From an uncultured Collinsella sp. (GTDB lineage Bacteria; Actinomycetota; Coriobacteriia; Coriobacteriales; Coriobacteriaceae), in assembly GCA_900545445.1 (NCBI GenBank), contig UQZH01000023.1, forward strand, positions 1 through 30,545: a DNA stretch of 30,545 nt. Direction: 5' to 3'. This document shows positions 16,386 to 24,574 of the stretch, piece after piece. The stretch's first letter is position 1. Every line of letters begins with the position of its first letter. The notes below the pieces were generated by a model. That model ran no database searches. It was not told where the DNA came from and was given only the letters and a program-made list of their open reading frames with translations. Both the position numbers and the translations under genes were made by a program.

Positions 16386-16712
16386 TTAACAAGCAATATC
16401 AAAACCGCGCTCACGCGGAGGGTTGTCGTCCTCGATCCATTCGAGCCCGTCGTTCTCATCGATTCCGGCATCGGGGACTGACGACCATCTGAACTCGAAA
16501 CCAAGCTGGTCAAGCTCATCGACTCGCTCACTGATTACTCCGTACGCATCCAACGCATTCTCGAAATCCTCCGAAGACACATAGCCGCGCTCGCACTGCT
16601 TGCGCATCTGGTGCAAACGACCCATGGCGGCAGCGATGATCTCGCGAAGAACGATAACCTCGCGCTCGCATACATCGATGTTTCCTTTGTTGAGCTTGAT
16701 GCAATCGGACAT
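16386..16712 (-). CDS. Small coiled-coil hypothetical protein
   Basis: A 108-aa protein: MSDCIKLNKGNIDVC, then helices (EREVIVLREIIAAAMGRL and EDFENALDAYGVISERV) and an acidic, proline-containing tail (GLEWIEDDNPPRERG). No family recognised. The ATG at 16712 has GGGAGG 5-6 nt upstream; the longer frame reaching 17027 is rejected because it runs antisense through the divergent gene. First gene of a minus-strand series leading through the 206-aa gene to the helicase-nuclease/PIWI-like pair, and divergent from the zinc-finger protein gene at 16822. Confidence 0.7.
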   Translation of the reverse strand: MSDCIKLNKGNIDVCEREVIVLREIIAAAMGRLHQMRKQCERGYVSSEDFENALDAYGVISERVDELDQLGFEFRWSSVPDAGIDENDGLEWIEDDNPPRERGFDIAC

Positions 16713-16751
16713 AACGGCCTCCCTGGTTTTAAGCCTTTTCGCTTGATTCCA

Positions 16752-16780
16752 TTGAACAGCCGCAAACAGCCGCGTAATAT
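16752..16780 (+). promoter_or_regulatory. Promoter TTGAAC-N17-TAATAT with repeated AACAGCCGC operator-like motif
   Basis: TTGAAC (16752-16757) and TAATAT (16775-16780) are spaced by exactly 17 nt, with a start expected near 16787 and the ATG at 16822. AACAGCCGC is directly repeated across the spacer (16755-16763 and 16765-16773), and GGCTGTTT at 16805-16812 is the inverse of AAACAGCC at 16764-16771. The repeated motif placed inside the promoter and the leader looks like a repressor site, possibly shared with the divergent minus-strand gene at 16712. Confidence 0.6.
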
Positions 16781-16821
16781 GACTTTTATCGGGTTTTAAA
16801 TTTTGGCTGTTTGGAGCATTA

Positions 16822-18984
16822 ATGCTTGATTCCGAACAAGAGCCGTTTAGCTGGGGTTTCGAGGCTGGCTTTCTTCGCTCTCCCGTCAATCCCCGCATGC
16901 TTCTTCTTAACAGAACGCCAGAGATTGATTGCGCCGATGACGGAAACGCAACCGGCAATGCAAGCGCATGGAATCTCGTCTCCGTAGCCAACGACCTATT
17001 ACGCGTCGACTTAAGCTCGCTTTTCAACGAGATTGGGGGCCACTTTCGTGAGCGAGCAAAATTGCGCTTTTACATCGATTTGCAGAACGCCATTCGTCAG
17101 CCCCCTGCTCCCCACGATGCGCAACACGCTTCGATGGACTACGCAGCCGAACCAGACCATGACGACTGGCTCGATCCAGACGATTCCGACCAAGAGTCCG
17201 CGCAAGCAGAATTGAACGAAGCCGAAATCGAAGTCAACCTTCAAAAACAAAAGGAACGCGACCTCGATTTCTTTGCTCCGATATTCGATAAAGCCATTAC
17301 GCGCCATGCACACGGAGAGATATCTGGCATGGCCAGGTATCTCCTTGAAAATGTCTGCAGGCAGTGTGTCATGAACATCACAGCGATTCCCGACTATCGC
17401 TATTACAGCTGCTGGATGAACAACAACGCTATTGAGTGCAACGAAATCAACCGCCTGTACCGCGCGGTGATCACGACATCGGCCCAACTCAATAAGCAAG
17501 AAATGGCGTCCCTCTTCAGCTCCTATCTCAAGCTCGTGTCGAACGACATGGACATTACAACTACCAACGGCAAGACCGGGCTAACAGAACCGGTGCCGTA
17601 TAAACGCGACAATCCAAGAGACAACTATCCAAAGGTCAACTCGCAGATAGAAACAGCTTGCGTTTGCACCAATACCGATCTCTTTCGAGCGCTTCTCATT
17701 GTTTTTTATCAGGAATGTCTGGAGCTTGCCCCGCTGCTTAAAAACACCGAGGCACCTAGCCTGCTCGCGCAAAACGAAGAGTTTTTCCCAGCCGCCATCA
17801 AAACAAGCGACCCGCGACAATTTCGATTATTCGATAATCAGCTGCCGGCAATCATCCGCTTTGGCGACGCTTTTGCATACGCAGCCAAAAAGCACTTGCC
17901 CGGAAACGAAACGGCTCAAAAGCTCGAAGAACATTTGAGCGATATAAAACGCATGAATAGCGCCCCCTTTATGCAGGCGTTTCGCAAGAACTATCTCGAG
18001 GCTATGCGCGAGAACCAAATCTACGCAAATGGAGACTTCCATACGTATGCAGAGCTTAACGACCAGGAAAACCTCAATAGGCTCGTAAGGCTTCAAGCTG
18101 TTATTGCAAAGGCAGGAGAGCTTTACTTCACCGAAGAGGAATGTTCCTTTGCAAGCCTTTATGCCCGCATCCTCCACGAGCTGCTGCTGTGCGGCATTAT
18201 GCCGATAACATGCCAAACCTGTGGTTCGCTCTTTTTTCCGACCGGCCCTAACAGCAAGTACTGCGATCGATATAACGCGGCGACCAAGCTCTATTGCAAC
18301 CCGCGGCACAACGCCAAAAAACATCTTGGTCGCAAATCACCCCGCGACGTCGCACTCAATATACGGAGAAAAGCCGGCACGGCATACGAAAAGGGTTTAA
18401 CGGATTGTGCCCACTATTTTGACAGCCTTGGCAATTTTGTTCTCGATGGTCTTGGCCCAACATACCAAGCGAGCGACCTAATTTCCGACGAGCTCTATGC
18501 GGCATGGCTGTCTATCGTCAACCAGCCCAATTGCAGGACAAAAATCAGGCGACCAGATAGGAACGGTTTTCCATACCCCGTACTGTGGTACGGATTCATC
18601 CTCAATGGCATACAGTATGTACAAGTCGAGTTTCCCGAAGCCGAGTACCCGGCGCTTTTTGAACGCTTGAGCCAGCTCGCCGAAAGCCCGCAATCAAAGT
18701 GCACGCTGAAGCACAAGGGACCCGGCGAGCACCCATACAGCTCATGGCTTATCAAGTTATACGAGTTGTTGGAGATCATTGCGCAAATTAATAGCGCCGA
18801 CCAGGTGGCAAAGCCCATTCCATTGCTTGGAATAGATAGGGACGATTGTGTCTCGACCGACCCGACCGCCCAAGGCACACGGAGCGCGCCCGACGCATGC
18901 GTCTACAGCACCGGCACGATAGATAGCCTTAGCTTTACCGTGTATACGAAGGGATATGACCCGGAAAAGCGGGAACGAGCCTGA
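16822..18984 (+). CDS. Large hypothetical protein with Cys-rich zinc finger (DUF6076-like)
   Basis: A 720-aa protein of unknown function. The first half is mostly acidic helical sequence, including a low-complexity stretch with DHDDWLDPDDSDQESAQAELNEAE. At about residues 470-510 there is a zinc-finger module: CQTCGSLFFPTGPNSKYCD, then YCNPRHNAKKHLGRKSP. The order CxxC...F...YC...C..R.. resembles the CGNR-type finger and DUF6076 proteins, in which a long helical N-terminus precedes such a finger. The rest (about 540-650) is globular with no catalytic motif seen. GGAG lies 5 nt before the ATG and a clear promoter lies upstream. It is divergent from the small genes leading into the helicase-nuclease operon, and its last 30 codons run to a hairpin at the island edge. 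DNA or RNA binding is likely, regulatory or effector role unknown. Confidence 0.75.
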   Translation: MLDSEQEPFSWGFEAGFLRSPVNPRMLLLNRTPEIDCADDGNATGNASAWNLVSVANDLLRVDLSSLFNEIGGHFRERAKLRFYIDLQNAIRQPPAPHDAQHASMDYAAEPDHDDWLDPDDSDQESAQAELNEAEIEVNLQKQKERDLDFFAPIFDKAITRHAHGEISGMARYLLENVCRQCVMNITAIPDYRYYSCWMNNNAIECNEINRLYRAVITTSAQLNKQEMASLFSSYLKLVSNDMDITTTNGKTGLTEPVPYKRDNPRDNYPKVNSQIETACVCTNTDLFRALLIVFYQECLELAPLLKNTEAPSLLAQNEEFFPAAIKTSDPRQFRLFDNQLPAIIRFGDAFAYAAKKHLPGNETAQKLEEHLSDIKRMNSAPFMQAFRKNYLEAMRENQIYANGDFHTYAELNDQENLNRLVRLQAVIAKAGELYFTEEECSFASLYARILHELLLCGIMPITCQTCGSLFFPTGPNSKYCDRYNAATKLYCNPRHNAKKHLGRKSPRDVALNIRRKAGTAYEKGLTDCAHYFDSLGNFVLDGLGPTYQASDLISDELYAAWLSIVNQPNCRTKIRRPDRNGFPYPVLWYGFILNGIQYVQVEFPEAEYPALFERLSQLAESPQSKCTLKHKGPGEHPYSSWLIKLYELLEIIAQINSADQVAKPIPLLGIDRDDCVSTDPTAQGTRSAPDACVYSTGTIDSLSFTVYTKGYDPEKRERA

Positions 18985-18988
18985 TGTA

Positions 18989-19008
18989 GCGGCTTCGAGC
19001 GAAGCCGC
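18989..19008 (+). terminator. Terminator-like hairpin after the zinc-finger gene
   Basis: GCGGCTTCG (18989-18997) and CGAAGCCGC (19000-19008) form a perfect 9-bp stem with a 2-nt turn, 5 nt after the stop codon at 18984. No T-run follows, so it may be a weak terminator or an mRNA 3'-end protector. Confidence 0.45.
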
Positions 19009-19068
19009 CGGTCACGGGGTGGCACCGGGGCGCGGACGCCGCGGGCCATTGGGAGCAACCCTCCTCCG

Positions 19069-19317
19069 CTACCTGCGCGACGTGGCAGCGCCGCTGCGTC
19101 GTCCCTGTCGCCGAACATCGTCCTGAAGGCGCGGGCGGGTGTCCATGAACAGCCGCGCCCGCACTAGCCTGGGGGACAGCCGCCCCGCCACCAGCAGTGC
19201 GCCGGCACGCCTCGGCACCGCCAGGGTCTCCGCCTCCACGGGCAGGGCAACTTTCTCGATGACCTCGGCAGAGCACACGCCCGACAGGTCAACCCCGTTG
19301 TAGACGATTGGCCTCAT
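19069..19317 (-). pseudogene. Phage tail protein fragment (distal-tail/Dit-like N-terminus), frameshifted
   Basis: The first 60 residues, starting MRPIVYNGVDLSG and passing through VEAETLAVPRRAGALL, then RLSPRLVRARLFMDT, read like the N-terminus of siphovirus tail-family proteins of Coriobacteriia phages (a sequence that begins with a residue-wise description of a local frame, then PRRxGxxL). After about residue 62 the frame appears shifted: a neighbouring frame reads RTMFGDRDDAAALPRRAGSGGG. The total is far shorter than a tail protein. No other phage gene is next to it, so it is a remnant marking an old integration at the left edge of the R-M part of the island. Region 18985-19373 holds nothing else recognisable. 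Confidence 0.4.
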
Positions 19318-19373
19318 GCGTTGCCCCTCGCGCGCCCGTAGGTGTTACCGCTACTCTGAAAATGACCAGATGA

Positions 19374-21809
19374 TCACCCAACAATCTTTGGCGAGTGGGG
19401 GCTGAACGCATCGTTGCCGTTCTGTTCATCCACCGCCCTGCGCCCCAGGCTTAAGGGTTCTGCCGCGTCATCTTCCACCCGCACGGACAGGACATAGTAG
19501 AAGTCGGCACCCTGATTCCCACGATCCCGCACGTAGCCAAGGTCGGCCAGGCGGTCGGCCAGCTCGTCCCTCGAAACCAGCTCATTCGAGGTTATGCGAC
19601 ACGCCACAGGCTCGATCTCGTAGGTGTTCGTCTGGCTTATGGCGTTCCGATAGAAGCGGAACCACGACGTGCGGAAGAGATCCTTATGGTGCGAGTAGAC
19701 ATGCCCGTCCTTAATGGCATAGAAGTAGAAGAGAAAGCGCCCGCCCTTGCGGAGCCTGCCGCTGCTTTCGAGAAAGTGATAGTAGTCATCGGGAGAGTCC
19801 CCTCGAATGTAGCCAATCACGAACGATTCGCCACCATGCCCGTAGGAGTCGCTATCCGTCTTGCCCGCGCTTGGAGGCTCAGCCACAACCATTTCGGTGA
19901 AGTAGCTCAGCCGGTTCAGCCGCGTATTGCTTGCCGTGTTCTCGCCGATGACCTTCTCTATGAAATCGCGCAACGCATTCTCTGCCGTCCTGCTGATGCT
20001 CGGCTTCATGGCGAAAGCGCCGACACCCGGCAAAATCTCCTCGAAGAGCCGGAATTGGCCCTTCTCGCCCGTTTCGCCCGACCCCGGATAAAGCACGTAG
20101 CTGCCAACCGTGCGCCGTATCGCGTCGTTGTACGTGTGCATCTTCAGCAGGTCACCGCGCTTGTAGGTGTTCGTGGTGGAGGCCGCCTTCTCCTCGTTAA
20201 GTTCCTCGCGCTCTGCCTCCTCGGTGCCCACATCCTTGCCGACAAGCCCCGTCAAGTCGGTGATGCGGTACTTGGCGTCGAAGTGGACGAATGCAACAGC
20301 TCCATCTTGCACTGCGGCTCGCTCGTTTGTATAAGCATCCGGGAATATCGCGAGCGTGTAGTCGGGTCTGAACGGTCTCGAGTACGAACCCTCGTAACGA
20401 GTGGCATGAAAGTCACGGGGCGAGAAGGTGCGGTTGTAGTAGAGGTTTACCTTCGCGCCGCACTGCGCAATCTGGAATGACTGGCAGGAGCGTACGCCCT
20501 GCTTGAGGGATATTGACAGCCCACCGTCGGGATTCGTCCCGATAAATGGGTGGTCATCGGTGCTTATCGGCTCGCACCCCTCGATCCCCCTTACGATGTC
20601 GTACAGCTCAAAGAAGATCCAGTACTCGTAGAGGAGGGCCACATTCTTCGATTCGCCCTCGTAGATGTCATCCTTGCCCTTCCAGTCGAGCTGCAGCGCC
20701 ATATCGAGCATGGAATATGCGAAGAAGATCTGCGAGTATCCCTCGCGCTTCTGCAACACCTGGTTGTTCTGAGGCATCATCTGCAGGGTGCCGACATCGT
20801 CGAAGAAGGCGTCGCTGAGTATCGTATCCAGCATGGCGTGCAGCGCGGCGGCTTCGCGATAACACTCCGTCTGCCGAGTATCGCCCTTCTCGGCATCCAG
20901 GACAGTCATCAGAGAGGTGCAGATCCGGTCAATCTCATGCAGGGCAAATTTCACAAACCGATTGGCGGGCGTGTCGAGCAGGTCGTACTTGCGCGTGACG
21001 CTGACCATCTGGGGGAGGTAGACGCCTCCCGCATCGCCGCCGCAGTTCAAGCGCGTCCACATCCGGCTGTTCGAGAAGGGGTTCGTATAAAACCTCCGGG
21101 ACGGCATGCCAGCCCCAACCGACCGCAGCTCGTCCTCGTGATCCAGCGTCCTATCAGGGTTCCTCTTTATCGCCTCGAAGAGGGCTTGGAGGTTCGGTTC
21201 GTAGCAGAACTGCCGCAGGAAGACGAACTGCTCAAGCAGCGTCTCGCGATTCTCGTCGGCTTGCTTGTAAACGTTCGACGTGGAGCCCGAGTAGTCAAGG
21301 AGCAGCGCAGCGCACCTTGCGGCAAGCTCCTCGGTGAGCTCGATGTAATCGTCTTCATAGCCAATCTTGAGCGGGACGACTTCGAACTGTAGCATCGGCG
21401 CATCAGCTTCCTCGCCGAATCGAATCCTCGAACGCCCGAGATAGTTCACGAACTGGAAGGTGACACTATTGCCGTTTCTGTCGCACCTGATATTCTTGCC
21501 TTCGTTTTGGAACGAGGCGCGAGGATGCAGGCCACCATCAGGGGTCCGCTCGTATTCGAGCACATAACATGTGGTTTCGTTGATTCGAAGCGTGGGACTC
21601 CCGTCAAGACCGTCCTTGACGGCGAAGGCTGGTGTTGAACCAGCGCCATTCTGGGATGCTTCCGGCTTGAGACCGAAACACGTCAGCCCGGTTAGCCCGG
21701 TCTGCTGTTCCTCGTCCCAATCGACTCGGTCATGCGCACCGCTCTGGTAGAGCCTGGCTATTGTTCTTCCATCCGCTGCAAAGCGGATTGCGCCGATGCT
21801 GCCGTCCAT
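19374..21809 (-). CDS. McrC-like restriction nuclease subunit (LlaJI R2 type; DUF2357 + PD-(D/E)XK)
   Basis: An 811-aa nuclease subunit. N-terminal beta-rich DUF2357-type region (about 1-300), then the DUF524/PDDEXK_7-type nuclease: LLYEYWIFFEL (Glu395), RPDYTLAIFPD (Asp483), VHFDAKYRI (Asp511-x-Lys513), giving the E..D..DxK catalytic set. Together with the McrB-like AAA+ partner this is the cleavage unit of a LlaJI/McrBC-type enzyme. The ATG at 21809 sits 3 nt beyond the McrB-like stop with no Shine-Dalgarno, so translation is likely by reinitiation. The last gene of the four-gene operon M-M-R1-R2. Its C-terminal 136 residues have a diverged copy at 26383-26790 in the opposite orientation. 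LlaJI (established: recognises GACGC with two m5C methyltransferases and two restriction proteins) is the closest described system; the site here is unknown. Confidence 0.88.
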   Translation of the reverse strand: MDGSIGAIRFAADGRTIARLYQSGAHDRVDWDEEQQTGLTGLTCFGLKPEASQNGAGSTPAFAVKDGLDGSPTLRINETTCYVLEYERTPDGGLHPRASFQNEGKNIRCDRNGNSVTFQFVNYLGRSRIRFGEEADAPMLQFEVVPLKIGYEDDYIELTEELAARCAALLLDYSGSTSNVYKQADENRETLLEQFVFLRQFCYEPNLQALFEAIKRNPDRTLDHEDELRSVGAGMPSRRFYTNPFSNSRMWTRLNCGGDAGGVYLPQMVSVTRKYDLLDTPANRFVKFALHEIDRICTSLMTVLDAEKGDTRQTECYREAAALHAMLDTILSDAFFDDVGTLQMMPQNNQVLQKREGYSQIFFAYSMLDMALQLDWKGKDDIYEGESKNVALLYEYWIFFELYDIVRGIEGCEPISTDDHPFIGTNPDGGLSISLKQGVRSCQSFQIAQCGAKVNLYYNRTFSPRDFHATRYEGSYSRPFRPDYTLAIFPDAYTNERAAVQDGAVAFVHFDAKYRITDLTGLVGKDVGTEEAEREELNEEKAASTTNTYKRGDLLKMHTYNDAIRRTVGSYVLYPGSGETGEKGQFRLFEEILPGVGAFAMKPSISRTAENALRDFIEKVIGENTASNTRLNRLSYFTEMVVAEPPSAGKTDSDSYGHGGESFVIGYIRGDSPDDYYHFLESSGRLRKGGRFLFYFYAIKDGHVYSHHKDLFRTSWFRFYRNAISQTNTYEIEPVACRITSNELVSRDELADRLADLGYVRDRGNQGADFYYVLSVRVEDDAAEPLSLGRRAVDEQNGNDAFSPHSPKIVG

Positions 21810-21812
21810 AGG

Positions 21813-23672
21813 CTAGATGAAGCTCGCATACTGCACGTTATCGAGTTTCGCTGCCATCTGGCTTATCTTAACGGAGCTCAGCTCGCCATCGCATATGTCT
21901 TTCAGGCTTTTAAGCAGATTGCCGATCTCACGCTTGTTACCATGGAGCTTCGGCAGCACCTTCTGGACAATCTGCTCATCGACAGAACGCTCGAGTTCGT
22001 AGTTCTCGCCGTCAAGCTCGTGCGCGGCATTAACGTACATTCGCACTTCGCGCACGGTGCGGAAGGCAAACTCATAGCCGCATTTCTCCAGCTCTTCATA
22101 CAGCTTGCCGAACTTCTCGAAGATGGCGTTAGCATCATCTTCGCTGATGTAATTGGCTCCCTCCCATATGTCCTTGGCGAGACGCAGAAAAGCCTGGGGG
22201 ACGCCGGAAGCTGCGACGGCAACGTCCGGCGCATCCTCGATGGCTTTGAACCCTGCGAGGACTTCGGCCTTCGACGGCTTGAACTCTATGACGTTTGCCC
22301 TGTCGAGCACCTTGGGGCTAAACATGTAAGTGGTCTCATCGATGTTCACGGTGCCGACAACGAACAGGTTCTGCGGATAGGGCAGCCTGTCAGCACCGCC
22401 ATCGCCGTACCCATCAAGCACGATGAGGTTATCCTCGCCGATGGTCTCCATGTGGCTGAGGAAGTCTGAGAAATACCGCTCGACATGGCTCAGGTTCATC
22501 TCGTCGAGGATGAGGAAATACGGAACCTCGGGGTTAGCGTTGGCCCGTTCGATGAGTCTCAGTATGCCGGTCTCTTCGTACGCGCCTTTGCCGCCGTCTG
22601 CAATCGGGTTGAAGAAGCCCAGCACCTTGGTGTTGTCGGTCCAGTCGGCACCGACCGGGACGAGCAACCAGTTTGGCTCCCCGTCTTCATCCAAGACCTC
22701 AAGGTACTTTGCAAAACGCTTGGAAATCCGCGTCTTGCCTGTTCCGCTGTTGCCAGCAAGGATGACAAAGGGCTTTGCCAGTAGTGACGTGATGTAGCGC
22801 CTGGAGAAGTCGGTTTTAAATTCAGCTGGAAGGTTGTTTAGCTGAAAAGTCCTCTTCTCTCTGCTTGATGCTTTCGATGAATTCTTTGCAGCAAGGTCGA
22901 TTAGTTGATGCATTGCGGGCAGCACGTCATCGCCTTGTTCGTAGTCGATGCCCTCTTCGGCAATCAATTGGCTCGCTATGAGGTTTCGCATGAACTCAGC
23001 CACGCTGTAATCAAACTCAAGTTTCCCTGCGTAAACGTCAGCGAAATACTTGAATGCCGTGGTCAGGCTACCAGCCCTCATCTTGCATCCGCGATTGCAA
23101 AGGGCAATAAGATCGTCAATTCTCGACTTGTAGTCGTAATCTATCGCACCCGAAAACTGCCCGTCTTTGTATCTGCTTCCAGTGGCGAAGAAGAGTTTCG
23201 TTAGCTCCAAGATATATGCATCTTCGGAGACGCCCACAGGCTTTACTTCGGCTGCATCCATCCAGAATGACCTTTCCGCAAAACCGTCCTCTTGCAACGG
23301 CGATGAATCGTTTACTTTGCCCGTCACTGGCAACAACAGCAGTGCGGCAAACAAGTTGCCGACATTTGGACGCTTTGCCCCGTCTCCTTGTATTTGCACA
23401 CGTACTTTTCCGCCTTTTTTTGCAACGGGATAACGCGTGCCAAGGGAGACAACTTGCCCAGTAGAGGGTACGACTACTTCCAAGATGATTGCGTGTCCGA
23501 TAATGTCAACTGCAGTCAGCGTATCCCCGTTTGCAAGAGAGCCTGAACCTTTGAGTTCGTACTGTCCAGCACCACCTCGTCCAACTGTTCTCCCGCGAAC
23601 GGATAGCGTATTCTCGCTATATATAGAATTCGGAATGGGATAGCTCAAATTCCATTCATCGACAAAGGACAT
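21813..23672 (-). CDS. McrB-like AAA+ GTPase restriction subunit (LlaJI R1 type)
   Basis: A 619-aa protein. Residues 1-280 are a beta-rich, probably DNA-binding, target-recognising region (FVDEWNLSYPIPNSIYS at the start). The AAA+ core follows: Walker A GNSGTGKT (about 307-314), Walker B FLILDEMNLSHVERYF (about 386-401) and the signature TVNIDETTYMFSPKVLDRAN (about 441-460), which is the McrB-type motif that replaces MNTAD-type residues and marks GTP-using McrB/LlaJI members. C-terminal lid helices follow. I use the ATG at 23672 (GGTGG 5 nt upstream) though a GTG four codons upstream (23684) is open. It follows the first methyltransferase stop by 14 nt and is followed by the McrC-like gene after 3 nt. 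Type IV McrB would act on methylated DNA; the linked methyltransferases argue for an R-M role. Confidence 0.9.
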   Translation of the reverse strand: MSFVDEWNLSYPIPNSIYSENTLSVRGRTVGRGGAGQYELKGSGSLANGDTLTAVDIIGHAIILEVVVPSTGQVVSLGTRYPVAKKGGKVRVQIQGDGAKRPNVGNLFAALLLLPVTGKVNDSSPLQEDGFAERSFWMDAAEVKPVGVSEDAYILELTKLFFATGSRYKDGQFSGAIDYDYKSRIDDLIALCNRGCKMRAGSLTTAFKYFADVYAGKLEFDYSVAEFMRNLIASQLIAEEGIDYEQGDDVLPAMHQLIDLAAKNSSKASSREKRTFQLNNLPAEFKTDFSRRYITSLLAKPFVILAGNSGTGKTRISKRFAKYLEVLDEDGEPNWLLVPVGADWTDNTKVLGFFNPIADGGKGAYEETGILRLIERANANPEVPYFLILDEMNLSHVERYFSDFLSHMETIGEDNLIVLDGYGDGGADRLPYPQNLFVVGTVNIDETTYMFSPKVLDRANVIEFKPSKAEVLAGFKAIEDAPDVAVAASGVPQAFLRLAKDIWEGANYISEDDANAIFEKFGKLYEELEKCGYEFAFRTVREVRMYVNAAHELDGENYELERSVDEQIVQKVLPKLHGNKREIGNLLKSLKDICDGELSSVKISQMAAKLDNVQYASFI

Positions 23673-23686
23673 GGCAACCACCACAA

Positions 23687-24574
23687 TTAATCTGCTGCAT
23701 AGTCAGCTATGCATCTAGCAACGTACTCAGCAAGCTTAACTGGCACGGCATTGCCAATCGCCTGCTCAATGTCTGTCTTGGACCCGACAAACTCAAACTC
23801 TTCGGGGAAGGTTTGCAGATAGCTGCGCTCCTTGTATGTTAAGGCTCTCACACCTTCAGAAATATCAGCCTTGTCGGCATGATGCCTCTTATATGCTGGC
23901 GGTATCGGACGGTTGGTGCCTCGTACCGTTACCGCTGGCTCGTCAATCGTGAAGACGCCCCTACGCTGGAAGTTGCGTGGATGCATGTAGAAGTATTGCG
24001 TGCCGAGCGAATCGCCAAGGTAATCCCTGACGGTCATCTGCTTGTCGCTCAGCCTTGAATCCAAGAGTTCGCCGAGAAAGTCATCTTTATCACCAAGATG
24101 ACCGACAAGGATAAAGCGCCTGCGAATCTGAGGCACACCACATAGACTGGCGTTGAGGACGCGCCTCGTGAGACCGTATCCAGCATTGCGGAATATTTCC
24201 AGCGCCTCGGGCAGGACGTCCATCCGCTCGATATTGTAAACATTCTCCATGACGAACCACTCGGGTCTGACGTCCCGAACTATCTCAGCATATCGGATGG
24301 TGAGATTGGCCCTTTTGCCGCGCTGTCTGGCGCCCGCAATGGAGAAGTCCTGGCAAGGGGGGCCACCGATTATCATCGACGGCGAATACTCTTCAATTTT
24401 CGGGACCGCTTCCGCATCGTAAAGATCGTATTTGAATGCCGGGTGGTCGAAGTTTGCCGAATAGATGTCGACAGCCGCCTGCCAGTTATCAAACGCCGCC
24501 TTTATGTTGAAGCCCGCATTCTGGAATCCGAGCGACATACCGCCGCATCCCGAGAAAAGATCAACGCAGTCCAT
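23687..24574 (-). CDS. DNA (cytosine-5) methyltransferase, second of a pair
   Basis: A 295-aa Dcm-type enzyme transferring a methyl group from S-adenosylmethionine to C5 of cytosine. Motif I DLFSGCGGMSLGF (residues 5-17), motif IV GGPPCQDFS with catalytic Cys74, motif VI ENV (about 113-115), motif VIII QIRRRFILVG (about 148-157), motif X GNAVPVKLA (near the C-terminus). The region between VIII and X, which carries target recognition, is short and differs from its neighbour. Start: ATG at 24574 with GGAGGG 9 nt upstream, overlapping the end of the other methyltransferase by 14 nt. Two paralogous m5C enzymes are the rule in LlaJI-type systems, one for each strand of an asymmetric site. Expected 1:1 operon expression with the restriction subunits. 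Confidence 0.93.
   Translation of the reverse strand: MDCVDLFSGCGGMSLGFQNAGFNIKAAFDNWQAAVDIYSANFDHPAFKYDLYDAEAVPKIEEYSPSMIIGGPPCQDFSIAGARQRGKRANLTIRYAEIVRDVRPEWFVMENVYNIERMDVLPEALEIFRNAGYGLTRRVLNASLCGVPQIRRRFILVGHLGDKDDFLGELLDSRLSDKQMTVRDYLGDSLGTQYFYMHPRNFQRRGVFTIDEPAVTVRGTNRPIPPAYKRHHADKADISEGVRALTYKERSYLQTFPEEFEFVGSKTDIEQAIGNAVPVKLAEYVARCIADYAAD

Noticed and set aside
19374..23672. Stand-alone type IV McrBC targeting methylated phage DNA
   Set aside because: Two m5C methyltransferases are in the same overlapping operon, which would be self-destructive for a methyl-directed enzyme; the LlaJI architecture explains all four genes.
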